Assembly (NCBI RefSeq): GCF_004794105.1
Contig: NZ_SRYR01000001.1
Location: forward strand, 930,001 to 994,000
Source of the DNA: Clostridium sartagoforme
Lineage (GTDB): Bacteria > Bacillota > Clostridia > Clostridiales > Clostridiaceae
DNA: 64,000 nucleotides
Direction: 5' to 3'
Part shown: in pieces, positions 35,094-44,699 of the stretch
Layout: the number at the start of each line of letters is the position of its first letter
Numbering within the stretch: position 1 is the stretch's first letter
The notes under the pieces: generated by a model
Databases searched by the model: none
Told to the model about the DNA's origin: nothing
What the model saw: the letters and a program-made list of their open reading frames with translations, nothing else
Made by a program: the position numbers and the translations under genes

Positions 35094-35819
35094 ATGAAGA
35101 AAAGTTTAAATATAGCTCATAGGGGATTTTCAGGAGAATATCCGGAAAATACTATGAGGGCTTTTATTGAAGGAGTTAAAGCAGGCTGTGATGGGATTGA
35201 AACGGATGTGCATTTGACAAAAGACGGGATATTAGTAATTTGTCATGATGAGACTATAGATAGAACTACAAATGGAAATGGATATATTAATAATTATACT
35301 TATGATGAGTTAAGTAATTTTGATGCAGGAATAAGGTATGGTGAAGATTTTATTGGAGAAAAGATTCCAACTTTAGATAATTTATTTGAATTTGTTAAAG
35401 ATAAAGGTTTACTTATAAATATAGAACTTAAGAATAATATAATTAACTATAAGGGAATGGAAGAGAAAGTAATTGAAAAGATTTATGAATATGATTTAAG
35501 CAATAATGTCATATTATCTTCATTTAATCATCAGTCAATGGTTAGAGTTAAGGAAATTGATAGTAATATAAAGACAGGACTACTTTATATGTCTGGAATT
35601 TACAAAGTTCATGAGTATGCTAAAAAGTGTAAGGCAGATGCAATACATCCAATTTATTTATCTGTGCTTGATGAAGAAGTTGTTAATGAAATCCATAATG
35701 AGGGTATTTCTATAAATGCTTGGACAGTAGATAACGATAATGATATGAAGAAATTAATAAACTTAGGTATAGACGGAATAATTACAAATTACCCTAATAT
35801 AATGAACAACATGTTATAA
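35094..35819 (+). CDS. glpQ: Glycerophosphodiester phosphodiesterase
   Basis: 241 residues. The GDPD TIM-barrel motifs are intact: AHRGFSGEYPENTMRAF, DGIETDVHLTKDG (metal-binding E and D), CHDETIDRTTNG, INIELKN, and the C-terminal AWTVDNDNDM. No signal peptide, so it works in the cytosol on imported glycerophosphodiesters, yielding G3P and an alcohol. Last gene of the operon, AGGGGGT 7 bases before ATG. Confidence 0.93.
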   Translation: MKKSLNIAHRGFSGEYPENTMRAFIEGVKAGCDGIETDVHLTKDGILVICHDETIDRTTNGNGYINNYTYDELSNFDAGIRYGEDFIGEKIPTLDNLFEFVKDKGLLINIELKNNIINYKGMEEKVIEKIYEYDLSNNVILSSFNHQSMVRVKEIDSNIKTGLLYMSGIYKVHEYAKKCKADAIHPIYLSVLDEEVVNEIHNEGISINAWTVDNDNDMKKLINLGIDGIITNYPNIMNNML

Positions 35820-36006
35820 AATACGAGGTATTTTAAAATGAAAAAACTAAGGTAATGAAAGAATGAAGGAATGTAGGAAGGGGTTTTGCTATGCAAAGCC
35901 TCTTTTGTTTTAAAGATGTCCTTATAATTAGTAAGGATTTTTTATAGGCATTCTTCATTTTTTAATTTTTCATTCTTTAATTAATGAAATACTTCGCATT
36001 TTAAAG
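35817..36006. repeat. Intergenic repeat, copy B (inverted relative to copy A)
   Basis: Begins at the glpQ stop with the palindrome AAAATACGAGGTATTTT and ends with ATACTTCGCATTTTA, near-inverted versions of each other. Read on the minus strand it contains the same ordered blocks as 9315-9496, including AAAGAATGAAAAATTAAAAA, ACATCTTTAAAACAAA and the GC-containing hairpin GGGTTTTGC-TAT-GCAAAGCC. Terminal inverted repeats and about 190 bp length fit a MITE-like element. Confidence 0.75.
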
Positions 36007-36190
36007 CTATACTGAATTAAATTATAGATACACATAGCTAGTAATTTTTTGTCTTATCCATAATATAAAAGTGATTAAGGATATGTAAGATTTAAAATGA
36101 TACTTGTTTCTGAATATAATAACATTTTTTCTAAGATTTTATTGAATTTTATATTGTTAATTAATGAATTAGAAAAATGAATTTTATTAG

Positions 36191-36240
36191 CAATAAAGTA
36201 CAATAAAATATAATAAAGTATAATAAAGTATAACAAAGTT
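36191..36240. repeat. Five 10-bp tandem repeats upstream of a promoter
   Basis: Consecutive units CAATAAAGTA, CAATAAAATA, TAATAAAGTA, TAATAAAGTA, TAACAAAGTT. A short A-tract recurs every 10 bp, which should bend the DNA. The block ends 11 bp before the -35 of the promoter at 36252. Confidence 0.7.
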
Positions 36241-36251
36241 TATTGAAATTA

Positions 36252-36280
36252 TTGACAAGTTAAATTGCTTCATATAGTAT
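36252..36280 (+). promoter_or_regulatory. Promoter for excisionase-like regulator
   Basis: -35 TTGACA (36252-36257), 17-bp spacer, -10 TAGTAT (36275-36280), with a 10-bp phased A-tract array immediately upstream acting as a possible UP-like or curved element. Confidence 0.65.
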
Positions 36281-36311
36281 TAATGTGTAAATTAGAAAAG
36301 AGGTTCGGTAA

Positions 36312-36791
36312 ATGGAAGATAAATTTTATAACATAGAACAAGTTGCAGAAATTTTAGATGTACATCATAAAACTGTTAGAAAGTTTATAAAAGATGGAAA
36401 GCTTAGAGCTAATAAGCTTGGAAAGCAATGGAGAATATCTAAAAATGATTTGGATTTATTTACCAATAATAAAGATTCAGCTGTAGATATAGGAAGTTCT
36501 AAGAATGATGAAGAGATAGAATTTGAAAATAACTATTACAAAAGTGAAGAAGATAATGTAATAAAAGTATCAAGTGTTGTTAATATAGAGCATATTAATG
36601 AAGAAGAGTATATACGAACTTCAAATATGCTGTTATCAGTAATGAATTGTAATGATGAAAAATTAATAGGTAATAGAATTAATATGAAATATAGCAAAAA
36701 TGAAAAAAGGCTAAGAATTATGCTATGGGGAAGTATTGATGTAGTAAAAGATTTATTAGATGTAATATCAGTATTTAGTAAAGTAAAATAA
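36312..36791 (+). CDS. Excisionase-type helix-turn-helix protein
   Basis: 159 residues. The N-terminus (FYNIEQVAEILDVHHKTVRK ... KLRANKLGKQWRI) is an excisionase/MerR-like winged helix. The rest (about 55-159) is acidic then mixed and unrecognised. The gene directly abuts a DUF4180 gene, a pairing that suggests one two-gene operon. The protein probably regulates its own promoter. No integrase nearby, so a mobile-element role is unlikely. Confidence 0.8.
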   Translation: MEDKFYNIEQVAEILDVHHKTVRKFIKDGKLRANKLGKQWRISKNDLDLFTNNKDSAVDIGSSKNDEEIEFENNYYKSEEDNVIKVSSVVNIEHINEEEYIRTSNMLLSVMNCNDEKLIGNRINMKYSKNEKRLRIMLWGSIDVVKDLLDVISVFSKVK

Positions 36792-36806
36792 ATGGAGATG
36801 ATAGTA

Positions 36807-37166
36807 ATGAAATATAATGTTGTTAATAAAAATAATGAAAGCTATATAATTTTAAATAATAATGGAACAAAAATATCCTCAGAACAGGATATGCTAGATA
36901 TAATAGGGTTTTGCTTTGAAAGTGGAGTAAATTCAGTAGCTATTGATGGAAATATTCTTTCAGATGAATTTTATGATTTAAAAACAAAGATACTTGGAAT
37001 GTCCTTGCAAAAGTTTATAAATTATAATATAAGATTAGCTATAATTATTAATGAAGAAAAATTACTTAGTGATAGATTTAAAGAACTAAAATTAGAACTT
37101 AATAAGGGTGGAAATATTAGAGTTTGCCATAGCATTGAAGAAGCAGAAATATGGTTAGTTAAGTAA
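36807..37166 (+). CDS. DUF4180 family protein
   Basis: 119 residues from ATG 36807 (GGAG 9 bases upstream; ATG 36792 overlaps the preceding gene's end and precedes the RBS). The pattern SDEFYDLKTKILGMSLQKFI, YNIRLAIII and the ending SIEEAEIWL matches DUF4180. Function unknown. Coupled to the upstream helix-turn-helix gene. Confidence 0.8.
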   Translation: MKYNVVNKNNESYIILNNNGTKISSEQDMLDIIGFCFESGVNSVAIDGNILSDEFYDLKTKILGMSLQKFINYNIRLAIIINEEKLLSDRFKELKLELNKGGNIRVCHSIEEAEIWLVK

Positions 37167-37177
37167 TAAACTTTTGT

Positions 37178-37217
37178 AAAAGGAGAAGAAATTGTAATAT
37201 GCAGTTTCTTTTCCTTT
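37178..37217 (+). terminator. Terminator after DUF4180 gene
   Basis: 13-bp stem AAAGGAGAAGAAA/TTTCTTTTCCTTT with one wobble pair, then ATTTTTT. Confidence 0.8.
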
Positions 37218-37358
37218 ATTTTTTCTTATATATAGGCGTATTTCATATAGTGATATTTTAATGGTCTTGATTTTCTTTACCAATGAAATTTTATAAAAAT
37301 CATATGATATAATGGTTTAGTATTTCAAACCATTACTTGAAAGAAGGTGTAGATTTAT

Positions 37359-37721
37359 ATGAAAGATTGCAATGTAGATATGCTTAAGTTAACAAAAGAG
37401 TTTAAGGAGTGTCAAAAGATATTTACATCTATTGGAGATGAAACTAGACAACTTATTATTATAGCCTTACTTGAAAGTGATTGTAATGGCATTCGTGTAG
37501 GTGAGATAACTAAAAAGACGCATCTTTCAAGACCAGCAGTATCTCATCATTTGCAGATTTTAAAAGAAAATAAGATTATTAGTATGAGAAGAGAAGGAAC
37601 GAAGAATTATTATTTTATTGATCCAAAAGGAGTAGAATTTAAAAAGCTATTTAATCTTTTGAGTCATATTACAAATATAATTGATGATATTTCAGATTGT
37701 GAATATGATGAGTTTAATTAA
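37359..37721 (+). CDS. ArsR-type winged-helix regulator
   Basis: 120 residues with one ArsR/SmtB domain: IFTSIGDETRQLIIIALLES, VGEITKKTHLSRPAVSHHLQ, LKENKIISMRREGTKNYYFI. Cysteines in the N-terminus (DCNVDM, FKECQ) and in the end (ISDCEYD) could bind a metal or sense redox, but no standard metal site is clear. It lies 45 bases upstream of an iron-sulfur flavodoxin gene and may control it. Confidence 0.88.
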   Translation: MKDCNVDMLKLTKEFKECQKIFTSIGDETRQLIIIALLESDCNGIRVGEITKKTHLSRPAVSHHLQILKENKIISMRREGTKNYYFIDPKGVEFKKLFNLLSHITNIIDDISDCEYDEFN

Positions 37722-37766
37722 GAATATTATTTTAAATACATACTATTAAATATAGGAGGAGATTGT

Positions 37767-38513
37767 ATGATTTTATATTTTAGTGGAACAGGAAATAGCA
37801 GTTATACAGCAAAGACAATTCAATCAGTTATTGGAGATGAGATTGTATCTATAAATGAACTTATGAAAAAAGAAAGCAAGGAAACTCTCAAATCAAACAA
37901 ACCATTTGTTTTTGTTTGCCCAACTTATGCATGGAGAATACCAAGAGTAGTAGAGGCGTTTATAAAAGAAACTAAATTTCTAGGGGAGAAGGATGTTTAT
38001 TTTATAATGACTTGTGGTGGAGATACAGGTAATGCTATTAATTATATAAAAGATCTCTGTGTACAAAAAGGATTTAATTTAAAAGGTTTTGCATCATTAA
38101 AGATGCCTGATAATTATATTACTATGTACAATACTCCTAAAAGAGAAGATGTTAATGAAATGATTGAAGCTTCTACTAAGATAGTAACTTCCTTATCAGA
38201 AGATATTAAGGTAGGAAATAGCTTTAAAGAAAAAGAAATAAATCTTGGAGATAAATTAAAAAGTGGTATTGTAAATTCTTTATTTTATTCTGCTTTTGTA
38301 AGTGCCAAGGGGTTTAAGTATACAGAAGAGTGCATTAGCTGTGGTAAATGTGTTAAATTATGCCCTTTAAATAATATTGAATTAGTTAAAGGAAAGCCAA
38401 AGTGGGGAGAAAAATGTACTCATTGTATGGCCTGTATTTCTAGGTGTCCTAAAGAAGCAATAGAATATAAAAATAAAACAAAGGGAAGAAATAGATACTA
38501 TCTTGAGAATTAA
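37767..38513 (+). CDS. EFR1-family ferredoxin-flavodoxin fusion
   Basis: 248 residues. Flavodoxin-like N-terminal domain (ILYFSGTGNSSYTAKTI, FVCPTYAWRIPRVVEAFI, MTCGGDTGNAINYI) and C-terminal 2x[4Fe-4S] domain (CISCGKCVKLCP and CTHCMACISRCP). EFR1-type proteins carry electrons in anaerobes, partners unknown. AGGAGGAG upstream of ATG 37767. Probably transcribed with the ArsR-type regulator. Confidence 0.92.
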   Translation: MILYFSGTGNSSYTAKTIQSVIGDEIVSINELMKKESKETLKSNKPFVFVCPTYAWRIPRVVEAFIKETKFLGEKDVYFIMTCGGDTGNAINYIKDLCVQKGFNLKGFASLKMPDNYITMYNTPKREDVNEMIEASTKIVTSLSEDIKVGNSFKEKEINLGDKLKSGIVNSLFYSAFVSAKGFKYTEECISCGKCVKLCPLNNIELVKGKPKWGEKCTHCMACISRCPKEAIEYKNKTKGRNRYYLEN

Positions 38514-38612
38514 CTATAGTAAGTGATTATATTATAAAATAATCTTGTTTTTATGGTATAATTTTATAAAAGAAATATATGAAATTATAATAAAAATAGG
38601 AGAATATTAATA

Positions 38613-39371
38613 TTGATAATTATAGATAAGCTAAATAATTATATAAATAATCATAATAGTGAGGATATAAACTACAATATAGCTTCTTTTATAGTAAATA
38701 ACATAGAAATCATACCAGATTATAATATAACTGAAGTATCTAAAAAATGTTTTGTATCACAAGCAACAGTTAGTAGATTTATAAAGAAGCTAGGCTATAT
38801 TGATTATAATACATTTAAAGAGGAATGTAGCCATTATATAGAAAATATAAAGGCTAGTAAAGATGATAATTATACTGATATAAATTTATTAGGTGAAGAT
38901 CTAAAATTACTATATAAGAAGATCAATTTAAATAACATAAAAAAAGTAGCTTCACTTATTAGTAGTTATAATAAGATTTATATTTCTGGACTTAATTATT
39001 GTTATTTAATGGCCCAATATTTTCAAATGGAATGTTATCCTTTTGGGAAATTTATTAAAGTAATTGAGGATAATGAAGAAATTAAAAATATAGAAGAAGA
39101 TAGCTTGTTATTAATATTAACTACATCAGGAACTTTTTTTAATGTTAATAGAGTTATTAAAGAACATTTAAGAGAGTGTAAATCTAAAAAAGTACTTATT
39201 TCTATACAAGATTTAGATTTGAAAGTTAAAAAGTTATTTGATAGTAGCCTTACTCTAGATGCTAATCTCGGAGTGAAAAATAGCCGTTATGTTATGATGG
39301 CTTTGTTAGATAAGATAATAGAAGAGTTAAATGAAACAAGGTTCTGTTATACTATGGATAATGAAGAATAA
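38613..39371 (+). CDS. RpiR/MurR-family transcriptional regulator
   Basis: 252 residues from TTG 38613 (AGGAG 10 bases upstream). N-terminal RpiR helix-turn-helix (VSKKCFVSQATVSRFIKKLG YIDYNTFK) and a C-terminal SIS phosphosugar-binding fold (NKIYISGLNYCYLMAQYFQM, LLLILTTSGTFFNVN). Regulators of this type sense phosphosugars. It precedes a 6-phospho-beta-glucosidase gene, the probable target. Confidence 0.87.
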   Translation: MIIIDKLNNYINNHNSEDINYNIASFIVNNIEIIPDYNITEVSKKCFVSQATVSRFIKKLGYIDYNTFKEECSHYIENIKASKDDNYTDINLLGEDLKLLYKKINLNNIKKVASLISSYNKIYISGLNYCYLMAQYFQMECYPFGKFIKVIEDNEEIKNIEEDSLLLILTTSGTFFNVNRVIKEHLRECKSKKVLISIQDLDLKVKKLFDSSLTLDANLGVKNSRYVMMALLDKIIEELNETRFCYTMDNEE

Positions 39372-39390
39372 ATAATGAATAATTACTTAG

Positions 39391-39414
39391 AAAACTCCTT
39401 TTGGAGTTTTTTTA
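39391..39414 (+). terminator. Terminator after RpiR gene
   Basis: AAAACTCC-TTTT-GGAGTTTT followed by T, so the glucosidase has its own promoter. Confidence 0.85.
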
Positions 39415-39476
39415 TTTAGATTATTTTAAATTAATAAACTTATATTGGGCTGTATGTGACAGATATTTATTATTTA

Positions 39477-39493
39477 TATTCAAAAATTGAATA
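39477..39493 (+). promoter_or_regulatory. Palindrome upstream of 6-phospho-beta-glucosidase
   Basis: TATTCAA-AAA-TTGAATA is a perfect 7+7 dyad about 70 bases before the gene; a TATAAT at 39520-39525 is a likely -10. It may be the operator of the RpiR-type regulator. Confidence 0.4.
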
Positions 39494-39551
39494 AAAAATT
39501 TTTTGGAAGAATTTAAGTATATAATTTAATCATAAATAAATTATTTTTTAA

Positions 39552-41012
<1,461 letters not shown>

Positions 41013-41080
41013 TTAATAATTTAAGGTTAATTTAAGCTTCAAGTTATATTATAAAAGAAATAGGATTTGGAGGTTTAAAT

Positions 41081-41641
41081 ATGAGTGCAATAAGCATAAA
41101 TAATAATTATAATGGAGACTCTACATACACAGCTAGGAAAAATAATGCAGCACAGATAAGTAGTTTGATGAAGGAAAGAGAATCTTTGCAAGAAGAACTT
41201 AAAAGCCTACAGAAAGAAATAACTTCTACTAATAGCGATGAAAGTGAAACAGTGGAAGAGGAAATGGAGTCTTTACAATCACAAATTACTAATATCGATA
41301 GTCAAATAGCTAGATTACAAGCAGAAGAAGAGGAAAAGACAAGTAGTAATTCTTCAAATAATTATAGTAAAGTAGAGTATCCATCTCAAAAATTAGATAA
41401 TCCTGAAGCTTTAAATACAACTCTAAGTAAATTAGATGAGAATACTAAATTATTAGAAAATGAGATTATTTTAGATAAGGCTAGAGGGTTCAATACTGAA
41501 GATAAGGATAAGATTCTATCAAATATAAAAAATAATATAGAAAATATTAACTCTAAGCTTCAAGATGGTAGTGGAGATGAAAGTAAAAAAATAAGTGAAG
41601 ATATTGAATTAGTAGGAAATTTCGTCGACTCTGAAGCTTAG
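41081..41641 (+). CDS. FlxA-like coiled-coil protein
   Basis: 186 residues, very rich in Glu, Ser, Asn and Lys. Residues about 25-85 form coiled coil (LMKERESLQEELKSLQKEI, LQSQITNIDSQIARLQAEEE), as in FlxA-like proteins; the C-terminal half is helical too. No signal peptide, membrane helix or catalytic motif. Function unknown; not near flagellar genes. It lies 24 bases before a HAD gene, so the two may be cotranscribed. Confidence 0.7.
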   Translation: MSAISINNNYNGDSTYTARKNNAAQISSLMKERESLQEELKSLQKEITSTNSDESETVEEEMESLQSQITNIDSQIARLQAEEEEKTSSNSSNNYSKVEYPSQKLDNPEALNTTLSKLDENTKLLENEIILDKARGFNTEDKDKILSNIKNNIENINSKLQDGSGDESKKISEDIELVGNFVDSEA

Positions 41642-41665
41642 AATTAATAAGTAATAGGAGTATAT

Positions 41666-42511
41666 ATGGATAAAAAGTTGATTTTTATGGATGTTGATGG
41701 AACATTATGTGATATGAGTGGACAAGTTCCAAAGTCAGCTAAAGAGGCTATTGAGTTAGCTAGAAATAATGGACATCTAGTGTTTATTTGCACAGGTAGA
41801 TCAAAGCCAGAAATTACTGAGGATATAGAGTCAATAGGCTTTGATGGAATGATTTGTGCAGGCGGCGGCTATATTGAAATTGATAGTGAAATATTAATGC
41901 ATAAGAAAATGCCTAAAGAAGATGTTTTGAAATTAATAGAGTACTTTGAAAGTCATAACATTGCTTACTATATAGAATCAAACGATGGATTATTTGGTAG
42001 CAAAAACTGTAAAGATACTATTTTAAGACAGGTTACTAAGGGTCTCGTAAGAAATAGCAAGGAATATGAAGAAGCTAAAGAAGAAATTAAATGGTTTAAT
42101 GAAGTTCTAGATGAGTATAAGGATAAAGAAGTTGATTATAGTAATGTAAATAAGATTTCATTTATTTCTAATGGACATCCTTATGAAAAAGTTTATGAAA
42201 GATTTAGTAAAGAACTAGAAATATATCATAATACAGTTCCTCAATTTGGACATAATAGTGGTGAAATTGGAATTAAAGGTATAAATAAATATACAGCTAT
42301 TGAATTTGTTATAAATCATTTAGCTATAGATAAAGAAAATACACTAGCATATGGTGATGGTGAAAATGATATAGAGATGTTTAGAGCGGTTAATTATGGA
42401 GTAGCAATGGAAAATGCAAAACCTGCATTAATTAAAGTTGCAAATGAAATTACTTATGATGCTAGCAATGAGGGTATATACTTTAGTTTTAAAAAGAATA
42501 ATTTAATATAA
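41666..42511 (+). CDS. Cof-type HAD phosphatase
   Basis: 281 residues. Motifs: FMDVDGTLCDMSG, FICTGRSKPEI, a conserved lysine in GIKGINKYTAIEFV and YGDGENDIEMFRAV. A C2B cap lies between motifs II and III. Substrate unknown; the family acts on sugar phosphates and nucleotides. RBS AATAGGAG before ATG. Confidence 0.88.
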   Translation: MDKKLIFMDVDGTLCDMSGQVPKSAKEAIELARNNGHLVFICTGRSKPEITEDIESIGFDGMICAGGGYIEIDSEILMHKKMPKEDVLKLIEYFESHNIAYYIESNDGLFGSKNCKDTILRQVTKGLVRNSKEYEEAKEEIKWFNEVLDEYKDKEVDYSNVNKISFISNGHPYEKVYERFSKELEIYHNTVPQFGHNSGEIGIKGINKYTAIEFVINHLAIDKENTLAYGDGENDIEMFRAVNYGVAMENAKPALIKVANEITYDASNEGIYFSFKKNNLI

Positions 42512-42515
42512 GCAA

Positions 42516-42568
42516 TAGGGCTATATAATGTGAATTTTTTTATTAAATTAATCCCATATAGCTCTTTT
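42516..42568 (+). terminator. Terminator after HAD gene
   Basis: AGGGCTATAT...ATATAGCTCT stem with a long AT loop and following TTTT. Confidence 0.6.
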
Positions 42569-42681
42569 TACTTTGTTGTGAATAGGAGAAAAAGTAGTTA
42601 ATTTTGTGTGAAAAGAAGAGGAACTACTGTACCTTATAAGAATTTAATAGTATATAATAATGAATTTTAAATAAGTCATAA

Positions 42682-42715
42682 TAAAAAATGCCCATGAAGA
42701 AACTTCATGGGCATT
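42682..42715 (-). terminator. Terminator of the minus-strand HAD gene
   Basis: Perfect 13-bp stem AATGCCCATGAAG/CTTCATGGGCATT with a 3-base loop; on the minus strand it is followed by a T run. Confidence 0.9.
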
Positions 42716-42747
42716 AATAAGATATCATTAAACTTTATATTTAAAAA

Positions 42748-43599
42748 TTACATATCTATGCCTTTTATATATTTACTTAGAGTATACGCTATACCATCTT
42801 CTTCATTAGATAAAGTAACTTCATTAGCAATAGCCTTTAAATCATCTACGGCATTTTCCATAGCAACTCCAATACCTGCATATTTAACCATTGAAGCATC
42901 ATTGTGCCCATCTCCAAAAGCAATCATTTCTTCTTTTTTATAACCCATTGGAATTAATACGCTATCTAAAGCCTTAGCCTTATCTATTCCCTTAGCTGTG
43001 AATTCAAAGTAGAATGGAGCAGTAAACATACAACTTAATTTATCTTTAAAGGGTTCCATCATTTCTTTATAATGTTCTTCTAAATATTCTGGGTCACCTG
43101 CAGTTAAAATTTTATTTAAGGGGTAATCAGCAAAAGCTGCTAAATCTTCTTGTTCACATAATTTAAATTTTCCACCACGAGATTCATATTGAATTATATT
43201 AAAAGGTTCTCCATTGTGAATTACTTCATTATCAAATACATCATTGACATACATATAATCACCTTTATCAATCATAGGCTTAACTTTGAAGTTTTTCATA
43301 TGTTCAAGAACAGCTTGTCCTTCTTCTACAGACATAGTTTCATTAAATAAAACTTTATTAGTTTCACAGTCAATAACTTTAGATCCATTAAAAGAAACTA
43401 ATAGTCCATTATGTTCATTCATTTTAAGTTCTTTAGCTAAATCAAGTAATCCAGAGGTAGGTCTTCCAGATGCTAAAACTAGTATTGATCCAAGCTTTTG
43501 TGCCTTTATTAAAGCTTTTTTTGTCTTTTCTGTAACCACTTTTCTACTGTTAGTTAATGTTCCATCAACATCCATGATTATTACTTTTATATCACTCAT
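42748..43599 (-). CDS. Cof-type HAD phosphatase (YidA-like)
   Basis: 283 residues. Motifs: IMDVDGTLTNSRK, LASGRPTSGLLDL, TAKGIDKAKALDSVL with lysine, and FGDGHNDASMVKYAG; C-terminal GVAMENAVDDLKAIAN. Close to the YidA/sugar-phosphatase subfamily. Minus strand, convergent with the previous HAD gene, monocistronic. Confidence 0.9.
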   Translation of the reverse strand: MSDIKVIIMDVDGTLTNSRKVVTEKTKKALIKAQKLGSILVLASGRPTSGLLDLAKELKMNEHNGLLVSFNGSKVIDCETNKVLFNETMSVEEGQAVLEHMKNFKVKPMIDKGDYMYVNDVFDNEVIHNGEPFNIIQYESRGGKFKLCEQEDLAAFADYPLNKILTAGDPEYLEEHYKEMMEPFKDKLSCMFTAPFYFEFTAKGIDKAKALDSVLIPMGYKKEEMIAFGDGHNDASMVKYAGIGVAMENAVDDLKAIANEVTLSNEEDGIAYTLSKYIKGIDM

Positions 43600-43844
43600 A
43601 TTTTTCCCTCCACTTATTATTTTATTTAATTATACTAATATTAGGAATATAAGTGAAGGCGTATTCAATTTATGAATATTAAATTAATGATATAAGATAA
43701 GCATTAAAAAATTCTCATAAAATATTTCTCTTAAAACTACATAAGTTTAATAATTTTGATACAATTACTATAAGGATTTATTAAATTGTATGTATAAAGT
43801 TGAATTAATGAGTTGAGTATTATATGTAAGGAGTTGATAATTAT

Positions 43845-44579
43845 ATGGTAAAAAGAAAGATTAGAAGGAAGAGAAAAAGAAGAGCTATTATAGTATTTTC
43901 CTTTATAGCAGTAGTATTAACAACTTATTTTTTTATAAATTTAAATAATAGAATGATTGAGTCAATTAATAATAGAATAGAATCAATAGGTAATTTTAGA
44001 GATAATACAAATCAAAGTAATAGTTCACAAAATTTAATTTTAGTAAACAAAAGTAATTCTTTAAGCAGAAATTATCAGCCAGATGACTTAGTAATTCCTA
44101 ATATCAGATTTGATAATATTGCAGATGATATGGTTCAATATGTAAGATATGATGCAGCTATTGCGTTAGAAGAGTTATTTCAATCAGCAGAAAGGCAAGG
44201 AATTAACTTGATTGCAGTATCAGGGTATAGATCTTATTCATATCAAGATAATGTATATAGAAATGAAGTTAATACTGTAGGTAGAATTGAAGCTGATAAG
44301 TATGTTGCAAAAGCAGGAGAAAGTGAACATCAAACAGGTTTATCTATGGATATATTATCAGATGAGTATCTATCATTAGATGATGGCTTTGAGAATACCA
44401 TTGCATTTAGTTGGCTTGAAGATAATATGAGTAAATTTGGATTTATTCTAAGATTTCCTAAAGGGAAAGAAGATATTACAGGATATTCTTACGAACCTTG
44501 GCACATAAGATATGTTGGTATATCTGCAGCAACTGAAATAATGGAAGAGGGTTTAACTCTTGAAGAGTATCTTAATTAA
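43845..44579 (+). CDS. D-Ala-D-Ala carboxypeptidase, VanY/M15B family
   Basis: 244 residues. A basic N-terminus and a membrane helix (about 15-33) anchor it; the rest is outside. The M15B signature is complete: VSGYRSYSYQDNVY, GESEHQTGLSMDI (zinc H and D), and EPWHIRYVG (zinc H with catalytic E). It trims peptidoglycan peptides (D,D- or L,D-carboxypeptidase). AAGGAG upstream of the ATG. Single gene. Confidence 0.9.
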   Translation: MVKRKIRRKRKRRAIIVFSFIAVVLTTYFFINLNNRMIESINNRIESIGNFRDNTNQSNSSQNLILVNKSNSLSRNYQPDDLVIPNIRFDNIADDMVQYVRYDAAIALEELFQSAERQGINLIAVSGYRSYSYQDNVYRNEVNTVGRIEADKYVAKAGESEHQTGLSMDILSDEYLSLDDGFENTIAFSWLEDNMSKFGFILRFPKGKEDITGYSYEPWHIRYVGISAATEIMEEGLTLEEYLN

Positions 44580-44616
44580 CAACATATATTTATAATAGAC
44601 AAATATATGTTGTTAA
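44576..44616. terminator. Strong dyad at the end of VanY-like gene
   Basis: TTAACAACATATATTT pairs with AAATATATGTTGTTAA (16 bp), overlapping the stop codon. It is AT-rich and has no long T run, so it may be a terminator or a 3' stabiliser. Confidence 0.6.
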
Positions 44617-44637
44617 ATTCTCCTATCTACTTTGATT

Positions 44638-44665
44638 TTGATTATTAACAAAATTAGGATATAAT
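44638..44665 (+). promoter_or_regulatory. Promoter for aldo/keto reductase
   Basis: -35 TTGATT (44638-44643), 16-bp spacer, -10 TATAAT (44660-44665). Confidence 0.5.
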
Positions 44666-44699
44666 ATTCATATAAATACTTATATTTGGAGGTAGTAAA

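Noticed and set aside
36312-37166. Excisionase gene as a sign of an integrated element
   Set aside because: No integrase, attachment-site repeats or phage genes nearby; paired with DUF4180 instead.
41081-41641. Flagellar or secretion-system component
   Set aside because: FlxA-like coiled coil only; no motility or secretion genes in the neighbourhood.
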